64,000 nucleotides of DNA from Parasitella parasitica (GCA_025201805.1 MU619264.1:77728-141727); one strand, 5' to 3'. Positions 47,553-63,251 are shown, counted from the first letter of the stretch. The notes: generated by a model not told the origin, from the sequence alone. Numbers and translations are program-made.

Positions 47553-49327
47553 TTTCTCTCTAATTTTTTCATAAGAAATAAATAAATAAAAAATAAAAAA
47601 ACACTATCATCATTGCGTATTATTATTGAAGTAACGTGTGGCTATTCAATACTTTTTTAATAATTATATCTGTTTACAATGCAATATTGCGATAGTCGAA
47701 CAGAGCACCATCATTATTAAGCCAAAAAAAAAACGCTGAGTAATATGCAGTTGTATATCATCAATATTTGTGATGTTTTCTTGACTAAATAAAATATTTG
47801 CTATATACTATTTGTGAGAAGAGAGAGCGTAACGTTTAATTGACTTTATCTTATATGATATATCACTTGCTATAGCACCAATACCATCTTCAGTTGTACA
47901 ATCCTCTCAAAGGCATAAAGATCCATGAGATCATAACTCAAAGTTCAGTGATTTTGACCATAATACCTTAAGTTTTTTTGCCCTCCTGTGATAGTGGTGG
48001 TAGGGGGGGGGGGGGAATGATTTGTAGAAAGATTATTGACTTGACCTTAAATTGAATATATGCTTGTTGTATCTATAGAACTATTTTGAGTACGTTGTCA
48101 TGGCAACCGTTCCTGGATCAGATCTAATGTCAAATGTCGTCGGTAATTTTATTTAATAAATAATAATGATAAAATTAATCATGAAACATCTTGTATATGG
48201 ATGCGAAACGTAGTAATATTTGTACGAAGAATTGATATAAGAATGAAGGTGCAGCAGCGTGTGTACATCAATTATGGTCAAATGTATGTAAACTATGAAA
48301 ATAAAAACTGCTTTCGTGTATAACTTTTGATAGATACATCGCTCAGTGGGAACCATGTTATGCTCAGATAGCCCTGATCGTGTCTGATTTAAGCAAGTTC
48401 AAATCAGGCTTTATTTTGCTGTGTATCCTAAGATAAATCCGATTATATGCAATTTTCATATCGTCTTCTGCTAATGATTCTATAGATGATATCAATTTTT
48501 TCATTCAAGTGTTTTTATCAAATTGCGCTGAGTCGAGCCTAAGTTTTCCAGGTTGATCTCAGCTCTCCGGTTTATTCAGCCAAAGATATGATCAAGTTTT
48601 TGTTATAATCTGACAAGTATTTTTACTGCACTCAGCATCTTGATTGCAATCTACTCAGGAGGTACTGCCTGTTTAACAAATATATTTGATAAGTAATTAA
48701 CCGTATAAATCGACTATGTACAATAATTATGGGATTAGGCAGCCGTGGATATTTCCAAATGAGATTTCTTTTTTTGTTACTAAAAAAGGAAATTTTGAGC
48801 AGTAAGCTGCATTTTATTTTACATAATGGTAAATGTATACTGATTAGTTGTGTATAATAATCTGAAGAAGAAAATAATTATATGGTAATAAATAAGAGGT
48901 ACATGAGCATATTTTCAGAATAACCATCGGTTACATGTATTGGGAGTGTTCTCAAACGTTTATAAAAAAAATCATCATCAGCAGCAGCTCTCATCTCTGA
49001 AAAGCTTTATCAATATCCCGGTCCAGTGAACATATTAAAAAATATGTGTTGACTTAGTAGGACTATCAACAATCAATAGAATCCCTATCATGAACTACAA
49101 GAACATGGATTAAATAATAGAAAAGTTGGTGCATGCCTTGATTTAACCAACTTTTTCAAGTAGTTTTTCACAATGGTGACTAACTTGAAATGTTAGATGA
49201 TTGGCTCACAATTAATTTGATTGAAGGTTTATTTTTGGGATCTTGGAAGAATGAAGCAAACTAATATAATGTTTGTCTCTCTTTTTTCACTAATATTCTC
49301 TTTCTTTCGCTTCTTACTGCAAAAGAT
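47553..49327. other. Long AT-rich intergenic region with repeat copy 2
   Basis: About 1.8 kb. Holds a G tract (48003-48014) and the second copy of the dispersed repeat at 48316-48428. No coding sequence recognised. A CT-rich leader precedes the Osh gene at 49280-49320. Confidence 0.5.
48316..48428 (+). repeat. Dispersed repeat, copy 2, with tRNA-like promoter boxes
   Basis: Homologous to 12847-12960. In this copy GATACAT (48333-48339) can pair with GTGTATC (48421-48427). An A-box-like CGCTCAGTGGG (48340-48350) and a B-box-like GTTCAAATC (48397-48405) are correctly ordered. Inner stems AGCAA/TTGCT (48392-48396 with 48416-48420) and, alternatively, CTGATTT/AAATCAG (48384-48390 with 48401-48407) are possible. 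Similarity to copy 1 fades after about 48510. Could be a tRNA-derived SINE, a small Pol III RNA family or a MITE. Confidence 0.6.
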
Positions 49328-52186
49328 ATGGAAGTAGTACAAGTTCAGCCGAGAGATTCTTATTTACATAATATTTATGTGCCTAAAAAAGGCACTGTCA
49401 TAAGATGGTCTTTTACAACAAAAAAGAATAATATCGCATTTGGATTGTTTCGTCGTAAAGGCAAAGAACCGTTACCCAATTCGTCAGATATCATTTTCCG
49501 TGCTCAGCAACAGTTGAAAACGAGACAAATGTCTGTTTCTTCAGAATTGGGTGCTAGCAATAGAAATAATAGCCAAGGTAAGAGAAGCTAGAAAACGAAA
49601 TAGAAAGATCGCCACATTAAATCAAAACCTGCTAAATTCAATACAGAATCCACATCTACTCTGGGGGATGACGATGCAGAATTTGGTTACAACCAGTCTT
49701 CGAGCCAATCTATTCATAGTCATCATAATAGTAGCAGACCTCGCTCAAAATCCGTTGCAACCATCAAGCTCAAGGAGAGTGGAATGGACGAGATTATTGC
49801 TATTCAACATGCCCAATCTTCTGATCAAAAGGTCGAGGGTATTTATGTAGTGGATGAGCCCGGAAATTATGTGTTGGTATTTGGTAAGGGATATTGAGAC
49901 GATGTATAGAGAACTGTAGCTTACCTATCGCAAGACAATACATTTTCAAGAAACACACCAAAAAAACTGACGTTTTCAGTGGCATTAAGCGACCGTGAAG
50001 ATGTCAAGGTGCCAGAAAATGAAGTGTCAGGCTGGCTGTTGAAAAAGAAGCGTAAACGAATGCAGGGCTGGGCCAAGCGTTGGTTTACATTGTCACCTAA
50101 TGGCGTACTGTCTTATTCGACATCTCAAAATGGCGTTACACGAGGCTCTATCCAGATTCTTGTATCCACCATATCCTACAATGCAAAAATGCGTCAAATC
50201 AACGTTGATTCTGGAACGATGCTGTATCATCTCAAGACGTTGACCGAGTCAGACTACAATTTATGGCAATCTGCATTAGTCGAGACTCGTAGAAGGAACG
50301 GGGAGCATATCGATTCTTTTCTACCTCTGGATGAATACAACAAGAGCAGTATCAGTCTCACTGCCAACAAGCGTCATTCATCGCGCTATAGTGATAATAA
50401 GAAAATCAGGGCAGAAATTGAGCAGGGATTGGAAACATCCAGTCTGCACCAGCAAAACACCTTGTTTCTGGCCAGCACTATCGAAGAATTGAAGCAAGTT
50501 TTGATTAAGAACGACTTGCAATCGATACAGTCCTTGATGGAAAAGCTTGATCGTCAGAAAATGCAGATGGTAGCGGATGCAAATGAGCAAATCTCGCAGT
50601 GGAAGAATGTGCAAAACTATTTTACTTCGTATGGCTTTCGTCGCTCGGGATCCAATTCACCGATTATTAGCTGTACTCAGCAAGCACAGGATGATGATAC
50701 TATTCCCGAGGGCTATGAGCATCTTCACCGCTCATCCAGTGTGTGCTCACAAATGTCTTCTGATCAATTCTTTGATGCTGAGGATATCGTGCTTAGCGGT
50801 GGCGAAGAGGATGATGATGCGATTGAGGCAGGGTCTAGCATCGACGATGAGAGCAGTGATGAAGATAGTGGTTGGTAGTTTTAAATGGTCTATATATGGA
50901 GTAATTAACATTGTCATCTTTTATAGAGCGAAGCAGTGGTACAGATTTCTTGGATTTGGCCACAATGGGCGATTGTACACGTCGTACAAAGCTGCCATCA
51001 CCAGCGGTAGCAGATGCAGGATCAGCCCTCTCTGTGTTTAGAAAGAATGTTGGCAAAGATTTATCTACTATCGCAATGCCAATCAGTATGAATGAGCCAT
51101 TGAATATGCTCCAAAAAGCATGTGAAGAGTTGGAATACTGTGAACTATTAGAGAAAGCCTCTACAATGACCGATGCCATGGAACGACTCATGTATGTAAC
51201 TGCATTTTCGATTTCATCCTACGCTTCCAGTCAATATCGCTCGGGAAGAAAGCCCTTTAACCCAATGATGACTGAGACGTATGAGAATATTCGTCCTGAT
51301 AAAGGGTTTCGATTCATTTCTGAAAAGGTATCGCACAATCCATTGATCATTGCAGCCCATGCGGAAGCAAAGGGGTTCAAATACTGGCAGTCAACACATA
51401 TCAAAAGCAAATTCTGGGGTAAATCAATGGAGTTTATGACCGAAGGCAGTTTCCATGTGACGCTAACGGGCCACGATGACCATTTCACATTCTTCAAGCC
51501 ATCTAGTTGGATGAAGAATATGATTGCTGGCGAGAAATACTTGGAACATTCGGGAGAGTGCAAGGTTACAAACAAAACAACAGGTGATTACGCTGTCATC
51601 ACGTTCAAAGAAGGCACGGGTGGTGGTCTGTTTGGTGCTCCTTCTAAGCGAAATGATGTCATTGCAACGCTTTATGATTCCAGTAACAACAAAGTGCGTC
51701 GTATAGTTGGCAAATGGAGCGAATCACTCGCTGAGGAAGTGGGTTTGGACAAAAGCAAGCTCTCTGTCATATGGAATGCTCGTCCTCCTGGAATCAAGAA
51801 TCCCGAAAAATACTTTGGTTTTACAAAATTTGCTACAGAGCTTAATGAAATGACTGAACTAGAGCAAGGCAAACTACCGATCACTGATACAAGATTAAGG
51901 CCTGATCAAAAATTGTATGAGCAAGGTATAGGTATCCAAGCGTGATGTTTGTAAATAGATTCTAAATATAAAACACATCTCAATAGGAAAGGTGGACGAA
52001 GCTGATCAGGAAAAACTTCGAATCGAGCAACTGCAACGAGATAGACGCAAAGATTTTGAAGCACAAGGTAAAGAGTGGTTGCCTCGATGGTTTTCTCGTC
52101 AAGGTGAGGAATGGCTGTATTCTGGTCAATACTGGCCAACTAGAGAAACTGGCCAATGGCCAAAAGAGCAATTTCCCTTGTGGTAA
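49328..52186 (+). CDS. OSH3: Oxysterol-binding protein, GOLD-PH-ORD type (Osh3-like)
   Basis: Lipid-transfer protein at ER-plasma membrane contacts. Five or so exons. GOLD-like N-terminus (YVPKKGTVIRWSFTTKKNNI, PNYVLVF-type end GNYVLVF), PH domain (VSGWLLKKKRKRMQGWAKRW, FTLSPNGVLSYSTS), a coiled linker, an FFAT-like motif SDQFFDAEDI near 50755-50790 with acidic flanks (binds VAP/Scs2), then the ORD (PISMNEPLNMLQKACEELEY, GFRFISEKVSHNPLIIAAH, GRKPFNPMMTETYE, and a C-terminal EEWLYSGQYWP tail). The ORD fingerprint normally reads SHHPP; here it is SHNPL. The domain order is that of yeast Osh3. Role in PI4P regulation is family knowledge. Confidence 0.92.
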
Positions 52187-52340
52187 ATATGTAAAATATA
52201 GATTCGAACAAATACATTTTTTATACATAAAAAGCTTTGTGTATAATCGAGTGCTGTATTTGGTTTTAATTGTGTGTACTTTTGCTGCAAGATGTTTGTA
52301 TATAAATAATGTCTATTTTTAACAAGTAAACATGTCAAAT

Positions 52341-52650
52341 TTATTTGTTGCCCTATAGGAAAAAATAGGGATGTCAGTTATGAAAAGTGAAGTTTACAGC
52401 AGTCAGAGTATACATACACGAGCCATGTTGATGGCACCCCAGAGAGAGCCGGCAACACCGGTACCAAGAACGAGGAAAGTGGTATAGACAAAGAGCTTAT
52501 CTCTAGGACCACGAAGGAACAAGAGAGTGTTGGAAGGAGCCTGCGAGTCGATCGTTAATCATTATAGAATTTATACTTATGGACATTATACTTTACTTGG
52601 AAAAATCTTTGTTGAGCTGCAATATTGTTGGGTCTGTTAACGAGAGACAT
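52341..52650 (-). CDS. COX7A: Cytochrome c oxidase subunit 7A
   Basis: Three exons: complement 52597-52650 (18 codons), 52418-52540 (41 codons) and 52341-52352 (4 codons with stop). Total 189 nt, 62 aa, normal for COX7A. MSLVNRPNNIAAQQRFFQ resembles the family N-terminus (QxxFQ), then LRGPRDKLFVYTTFLVLGTG and a single membrane span ending INMARGNK, like the fungal NMVLGKR end. Intron 2 has donor GTATGT, branch AACTGAC and acceptor CTATAG; without it a stop follows four codons later. Inner-membrane subunit at the supercomplex interface. It shares a 203-bp promoter with the FAR1-like gene and is convergent with the Osh gene. Confidence 0.85.
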
Positions 52651-52853
52651 TTTTTTTTGTTCAAGTAGTTTAGGAAAAAGAGAAGAGTAAGAGATTGAGT
52701 ATGAAAGAAATTTGAGTAGATATTGTCTGAATCAAATCAAAACAAATTTCTTTGCACTGGGGCAAGTTTTCAACCTGCTACGTCACTTGTTTAACAAAAA
52801 GAAAGTTCCTTACTTCTTTGTGCCTTAAACAACTCTTTCTTTTATTCATCGTG

Positions 52854-53609
52854 ATGGAGGCTGCAGCACCTATAGATCCAAACGCAACCCTTGCTGTAGA
52901 TGCCATGATAAGCAATGAGATAATGCTTAATGAGTTCAGGAACCTTTTCGAATCTGGAAAAACCTATCCGACATTAGCAGATTTGCGATCAGAAATTACA
53001 AACTTTGGCCAAAAACATAATGTAGTCATGAGCATTAAAAATTCAAACTTTCGAAGCATTCATCTATGGTGTAAACATGCAGGCGTATTCACAAAACTAG
53101 AACGAAAATCAAAAAAGGCTAATGATAGCGATAAAGTGGTTAAACCTAGAAAAAAGAGCACTCAGAGAACAGATTGCCAATGCTTCATAAAAGCAAAGTT
53201 GATAAACGAGATCTGGGTGATTGAGCGCAGCCATGGAGAGCATAACCACCCTATACCCAAGAACAGAACGGTTTACAGCGTCCATAGACGACAAAACAAA
53301 CAGACAAAGGATCTTATTTTACAGCTACTGAATAATGGCCAAAAGATCAACAGCATCCTCGAGTATTTGCATATGATTGGCATTAGTAACATCATAAAAA
53401 AAGACATTGAAAACCTGCAGCAGTACTTTCGAAGGGCTGAAAAACTAAGCATCAAAAAAGAAAACATTCAAGAAACAGTGCAGCAGCATAGTAATAGAGA
53501 TCCATCTACTGTTGCCACATTACCTATCATTATACCTAACATGTCACCGCAAGATACCTCAAATAACCATCATTTTGCAATTGTAAGTGAAGAAACCATC
53601 TTGTACTAA
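52854..53609 (+). CDS. FAR1/WRKY-GCM1-type DNA-binding domain protein
   Basis: Intronless, 251 aa; the start at 52854 follows the pyrimidine-rich leader. Residues about 20-130 match a FAR1-type zinc domain found in plant FAR1/FHY3 and in MULE (Mutator-like) transposases: TLADLRSEITNFGQKHNVVM, WCKHAG, then after a Lys-rich loop TDCQCFIKAKLINEIWVIER and SHGEHNHPIP, supplying Cys-Cys and His-x-His ligands. Residues 140-200 look like a helical tail (QTKDLILQLLNNGQKINSIL, a pattern also seen in MULE proteins). No transposase DDE domain or SWIM finger follows. Most likely a host transcription factor derived from a Mutator-type element, or a short relative of one. Confidence 0.75.
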   Translation: MEAAAPIDPNATLAVDAMISNEIMLNEFRNLFESGKTYPTLADLRSEITNFGQKHNVVMSIKNSNFRSIHLWCKHAGVFTKLERKSKKANDSDKVVKPRKKSTQRTDCQCFIKAKLINEIWVIERSHGEHNHPIPKNRTVYSVHRRQNKQTKDLILQLLNNGQKINSILEYLHMIGISNIIKKDIENLQQYFRRAEKLSIKKENIQETVQQHSNRDPSTVATLPIIIPNMSPQDTSNNHHFAIVSEETILY

Positions 53610-55791
53610 TTCATTTTACCAAGAGCCCGCACGATTGTACCCCAAGATGATCCCATTTCGTTTATATATTAACAATAAAGTAGTATATATACATGATCAA
53701 GTACATCTTTTTGTTTGAATGTATATTGCTCTGTTTCTATTATTCACAAATGTGTTGAAAGATCACAAAAAGTACAATAATATGCATTTGCATGCGTAAA
53801 AGACGCTAGATGTAGCTGGAGCAAGATTCATATTGCTTTACAAAAATAAGAAAAAAAAGAGTGTAAATTATTATAGCAAGATATTTCAAAAGCTTTTAAA
53901 ATAGCTTCAATGATCAATAGTCGTAAGTTACAGAATCACGGTTTGCTATAATCATAAAATATTTAAAATGGTGGGATTGGCCACGGAGCATCGAGAGCAA
54001 AAAGTGCTGCTTAAATATAAAGACAATCATGCAGCCAATTCTAAATGAAAAAATTTAGACAACTTAAATCACTAGTGTTATAATAAGTAGTCTATGCCTG
54101 TTGTACTAATTTTTGAAGAAGGCACAGCAGATGATTGTATACGACGAAAAGAGGAAGATAATAAACATTATTAATTTACGAGACAAAATCCAAATATTTT
54201 ATTGACTGAATGGAATTTATTTATTTACACTAATTAAACCTAGTTGTCAAACAAACTATAACATTAGATCCGATTCAGAAACTGTTGCTATGACAATAGC
54301 TGCCATGACGACAAATGTAAAATAATGGTAACATATTTTATTCATGGATGCAACAATGCCGTTCATGTGGAAGACAGGGCCTACGGTAATTTTTTTTTTT
54401 TTTTTTCATTGTTCGCTAAGGAAAGGTACCGTAAACGCATGTATACATGCCTTCATATCTGTGCAGAGGATATCAAAACAGCTTCTCGTGTAACAAAGTC
54501 AAAACTCATTTTTAGTTCAAAATAATAGTGCCAAAACGCTCTATTCCCATATCGTAAATGCAGCATATCCCTAGTCAATCAAATTCATAATTCAAACGTT
54601 CCATCATTTTGTTCATCGACCGTAAGTGCAGTGTATTCACTTGAAAACGATATATTGCTTAATAAACTTTCTAATTTCAAGTGTAAACTATAGAATGGTA
54701 TAACTACCAATACCATTGTGAAAAATTAGCACATAGCTTACAAACGAACTATTAATTGTTTAGTAAAGTACAGCAGGCAGAGCACATTTATTGACAATGT
54801 TTTCTATTTCTTAATTGTCCACATAAGACCTCATCCTCGATTTGAAGTGGACAGATGGATCCTTCTTAGTTGTATAATAGATGGCTTCATCATAGAAATG
54901 GCATGTTCACATTTAACAAATCTTTGGGCCATGTCGTTGGAACACGCCGAGAAAACAGTATATCTATCAATCCTTCATACCTGATTTTACTTTATGAAAG
55001 TGTTTATGATCACAATCATTACTACCAGGGAGGAAATATATACAAAATGATTCATCATACAAGGCATGATTCAATTACATTGTCGACTTCAAAGAACTTC
55101 TATGGTTCAATAATCGCTAAAAGAGATTCATAGAATGTAATAAATTGCTCACTATTTACTATAGATGTTCTTCTTTATTTAAACTTTGTGATATATACTT
55201 TATAAATTTTTAAAAAATTTACCACCTTTGATCATTCATTCACAAGCTGTTTGCTACTCCATTAGGATGCTTGTTGTCATACATACAGTGAACTCATATT
55301 TGAAGCAAGAAGTATAATTTCAATTGCTGGATAGTGAAGGTGTTTTCGTGTTCGGACCGGAGATGCAGCATATTAGCCATGCTTGTTAAATGGACTGAAG
55401 CTAGAAATCTGTCCGAAAAAAGAAATAAACATGGTCAAGTCGGGTGTAAGGTATAGAATCCTCCTCTTTAGAGAAACGTGGTAGACGATACAACAATGGC
55501 CAACCAAGGTAATAAGTTAATCAATGATATTGGTTGTATAGATCACACGTAGAAAGAGAGGCAGACAAAGGATTGATGGGTTATGATACTGGATGAAAGG
55601 TTGGATGTGATGCCCTTTTTTCTCTCGAAAGATTACCCATTGCCACTACGAAATATTCAATGAGTTGAAGCCGATGTAGATATGCACAAATAGCACACAA
55701 CTCAATTCATTCCATACCAAAATTCATAATATCTTGAACTATTAAAGCAGCCTCTGTCTCTCTAACTATGTGAATCATTTTACAACTCATC
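53610..55791. other. Long AT-rich intergenic region
   Basis: About 2.2 kb. A T18 tract lies at 54390-54407. A plus-strand open stretch near 54825-54990 (frame with HPRFEVDRWILLSCIIDGF) and the ORF 54870-55133 are in different frames and show no family resemblance. No RNA genes seen. Confidence 0.5.
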
Positions 55792-56271
55792 ATGAACCGT
55801 AACATTAAGTTCAACATGTATGCTGACCTATGTTTTTTTCTATCATTAGCTTCCACCAAGGCTCTTAATGCCAAGAAGTCCGCTCTTAAGGGTGTTCATG
55901 GTAAGACTGTGCGCAAGATCCGCACATCTACCCACTTCCACATCCCCAAGACTTTGGCTTTGAAGCGTACTCCAAAGTATGCTCGCAAGTCTATTGCGCA
56001 TGCTCCTCGTATGGATCAATACCGTGTCATTCGTCAACCTCTCAACACTGAGACTGCCATGAAGAAGATCGAAGAACACAACACTTTGACTTTCCTGGTC
56101 GATGTCAAGGCCAACAAGAACCAAATTAAGGATGCTGTCAAGCGTCTTTACGATGTTGAGGCTCAACAAGTCAACACTCTTATCCGTCCCGACGGTTACA
56201 AGAAGGCTTTTGTTCGCTTAACCGCTGATGTTGATGCTCTTGATGTCGCTAACAAGATTGGTTTCATCTAA
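55792..56271 (+). CDS. RPL25: Ribosomal protein uL23 (L25/L23a)
   Basis: Binds 25S rRNA near the peptide exit tunnel and docks SRP and nascent-chain factors. Best model: exon 1 of 7 nt (55792-55798) and exon 2 55850-56271 give 142 aa, the same length as yeast Rpl25, beginning [17 protein letters not shown]. Reading straight through would add an unlikely hydrophobic insert. The 51-nt intron has a GTAACA donor, TGCTGACC branch and ATTAG acceptor. Body: [60 protein letters not shown] and C-terminus [12 protein letters not shown], all conserved. The codon use is strongly biased to GCT/AAG/CGT, as expected for high expression. Confidence 0.95.
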   Translation: MNRNIKFNMYADLCFFLSLASTKALNAKKSALKGVHGKTVRKIRTSTHFHIPKTLALKRTPKYARKSIAHAPRMDQYRVIRQPLNTETAMKKIEEHNTLTFLVDVKANKNQIKDAVKRLYDVEAQQVNTLIRPDGYKKAFVRLTADVDALDVANKIGFI

Positions 56272-60609
<4,338 letters not shown>

Positions 60610-60711
60610 TTCACTAGTAGATACCCATTTTTTTTTTGTAACAAACACTCCTGCTTTCCCCCATGATGAAATACGTAAATTGGAAGCAATTTTTTTTGTA
60701 TTAACTATTTT

Positions 60712-61582
60712 TTATTGAACAATGCCTCTTACATTATCGGGGCAATCAGATTGGTGATAAGGGTGTGTACTTCTGAATTCAGGCAATGTCATCAATGTAT
60801 TTCGAATTCGGGTAATATAAGGAAACAGTTTCATATCAGCTCCGTGATATTTAGTAGCAGCAAACACCATTGGGACTAGACAAAAGTCTGCAACGGAGAT
60901 TTGATCACCCAGGCAATAAGTTCCAGACAAGTTTTCTAAGCGTGTCTCCAAGGATTGAAAGCCCATTTCAAGTATTTTTCGAGCAAACACTTCTCTTTTA
61001 TCCAATTCAATATCTGCAAGCTTCAACACCTTTTTGGCTTGCAACGGCTGAATATCACAGGCAATATCCAATGCCATTGACCAAGCTTCCGCTTTGTGGA
61101 AGGGTCCTTTTGGCATCATGGGTCTCTCTTTACATAATGCGAACATTGAGAATTTATTTTCCGTAATATGACAAACAACAATGTCTTTGATGGATTACTT
61201 ACCAGGATACATGGAATCAAGGTATTCAATTATTGCTAGACTCTGGGTCAAGATTTTACCATTTTTAGTGATAAAACATGGTAGTTTTTTACTTGGATTT
61301 AGATGTGCATCCGCTTCAGATAACTTTATAAACATGAGCATATACAATTTATCTCAACGCGCACGACTTACATGCTCACTAGCTTCCATATCTATGTAAC
61401 GAGTCTCATAATCAATCCCTTTCCATGCTAATGCAATTCTAACTCGCCATGATGTATCTGAAGCATAACTGCTGTACAGTATTGGCTTTTGAGTACAAGG
61501 CAATGATTTCTTTCATTGAATTAATTACGAGAGCACAAAGTATTCATACTGCACTTACTTCTTTAGATCCTGCGTCTGACAT
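60712..61582 (-). CDS. Zeta-class glutathione S-transferase, maleylacetoacetate-isomerase-like
   Basis: Four or five exons. Exon 1 encodes MSDAGSKE from 61582. The next gives [20 protein letters not shown], then [38 protein letters not shown], and the last exon (to 60712) gives [56 protein letters not shown] and a C-terminus like [15 protein letters not shown]. Layout and helices match MAAI/GSTZ of tyrosine and phenylalanine breakdown. The catalytic SSCSWRVR motif reads SDTSWRVR here, so the Ser-Ser-Cys triad is changed. The enzyme may be a divergent isomerase or a general zeta-class GST. Confidence 0.85.
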
Positions 61583-62237
61583 TATGATTAATATTTTTTC
61601 TGAAAGAAAAATGTATCGAGAAGAATCGGTACATTCCCACCAATTTAAATAGCTGAACTTTCTCTGTATCGTGTTTGCCTCTTGCTTTTCTTTACCTATT
61701 AATAACGTCATTCTCTTTGTGCCCAACACGTTGTTTCCAGTAATTATGTTTCATTTGGATTAATCCCCTCACGGTGCTCCTGAAAAATGATCAATTTACT
61801 GCTACGTTCTTAATTTAATTTAGTAATGTGCTAAAAGAGTTGCTATTCCAAAACACCCAACAGTATCTTGATATAAGTAATTAACTTGTATTTACTTTCA
61901 AGTACAACCTTTAAAAAAATCTTTATGCTGTGAGTTGCCAAGACTGTTTGGAGATGAATCGGCTACTGCCAATAATCTGATTACTTGAATCGACACTTCA
62001 TTTAGTACTGCCGAGATTTTTTATGAAACACTACCGTGATGCATTGAAATTAACATCTTGATATCAATAACAAATATGTATATTTCTTATTTGTTGGATA
62101 CTCTTTAGTTGTCGAGTTTCAGCGTAAATCCAGGTTATTGTTTTAAAACCTTATTTATTAGCAATGTTCTTCAAAGTGCCGTACGTATATAAAGAAGAGT
62201 TACAATATCTCGTTGAACTAACCATGGTATGCTGCTA
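61583..62237. other. Intergenic region between GST and F-box genes
   Basis: About 655 bp, AT-rich, 5' region of the GST gene and 3' region of the F-box gene. Nothing else recognised. Confidence 0.6.
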
Positions 62238-63251
62238 TTATGAGGTCTTCGTAATTACTATTCTAAAGTTATTTTCAATAGAATCTTTGATAGTAAATTT
62301 AATTCCATCTGCTATGAGATATTTCAAGGTGTCTGTTAAATTTTCTTCTTTTACTGGGAATTTTATCTTGATCAAACGAACTTTTTTGATTACGTTCAAT
62401 GTGCGTTGTAAATTGTTTCTGACCAATATGATAGGTAAACTGACATCAATATCCATTGCTTCAATTTTGGGGTACTTGAACGTAAGATACTCAAGTAAAT
62501 CAGAACGACATTCAGTGTTAATTATCAGTTTCTTGACATTTTCCACTAATTTAACGTTTGTCGACGTCCATGCCTCCATTTCACTTTTTGGATGAACAGT
62601 GTCGAGCAACTTGGTATTCATTGCTAATTCAGATAGATAGATACATCCCTTTAAGACATTCTCTAAATCAAACAATGCTTGGAGACGTCCGTCTATTCTA
62701 AGTTTTGTCAAGTTTTTAAATGTTTCGAGCTGGTTTATGATGTTCCAATTATCGGACTCATCGTCGTCGTCTTCCAAAACAAATGTTACATCCTGTAAAG
62801 TGTTCCTAAACGTAAGCAATGAATTGTTGTACATATTTGAGAAATATTCAGGGCTAGGTATAGCCTTCAATTTCTTGAATTTCTCTAGTGCCTTATCAGC
62901 AATGCTATTCATTAATATATACAACGCATCTGAGCCTACAGAACCAGTCAGGTACTCCATATTTGGCGTAAAAGCTAACTGTAACAGCTCTTTCAATATA
63001 ACTGTTGATATGTACGTATAATCGAATTCTAAATGCTTGATAAGTTTTCCGTTATTAGGGTTTCTGTACAAGTGACCAAAAAGTGAGAGGGCTCCTGCTT
63101 CAGATTTGATGATGATTTGTTTAGCGAAAAGTAACGGCTCTGCAAGTCGGTTCCAACACTTGCAAACTAAACGAAACTGTGCTAAATGCTGCGTAGAGTC
63201 ATTGTAATCTAATATTTTGACCAACAATTCCTCTGGTAGTTTCCCAATCAT
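62238..63251 (-). CDS. F-box protein
   Basis: Intronless, 337 aa. The N-terminal F-box reads LPEELLVKILDYNDSTQHLA followed by LVCKCWNRLAEPLLF, a clear match. The rest shows leucine-spaced repeats (LIKHLEFDYTYISTVILKEL, KNLTKLRIDGRLQALFDLEN, VENVKKLIINTECRSDLLEY), suggestive of irregular LRRs, and an acidic run EDDDDESD near the middle. The F-box binds Skp1 of SCF ligases, while the C-terminal part chooses the substrate. Substrate cannot be inferred. Large families of intronless F-box/LRR genes are common in Mucoromycota; that is background knowledge, not seen here. Confidence 0.85.
   Translation of the reverse strand: MIGKLPEELLVKILDYNDSTQHLAQFRLVCKCWNRLAEPLLFAKQIIIKSEAGALSLFGHLYRNPNNGKLIKHLEFDYTYISTVILKELLQLAFTPNMEYLTGSVGSDALYILMNSIADKALEKFKKLKAIPSPEYFSNMYNNSLLTFRNTLQDVTFVLEDDDDESDNWNIINQLETFKNLTKLRIDGRLQALFDLENVLKGCIYLSELAMNTKLLDTVHPKSEMEAWTSTNVKLVENVKKLIINTECRSDLLEYLTFKYPKIEAMDIDVSLPIILVRNNLQRTLNVIKKVRLIKIKFPVKEENLTDTLKYLIADGIKFTIKDSIENNFRIVITKTS

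Noticed and set aside
54825-55133. Open stretches near 54.9 kb
   Set aside because: Two overlapping frames of similar length, no motifs, AT-rich context; likely chance.
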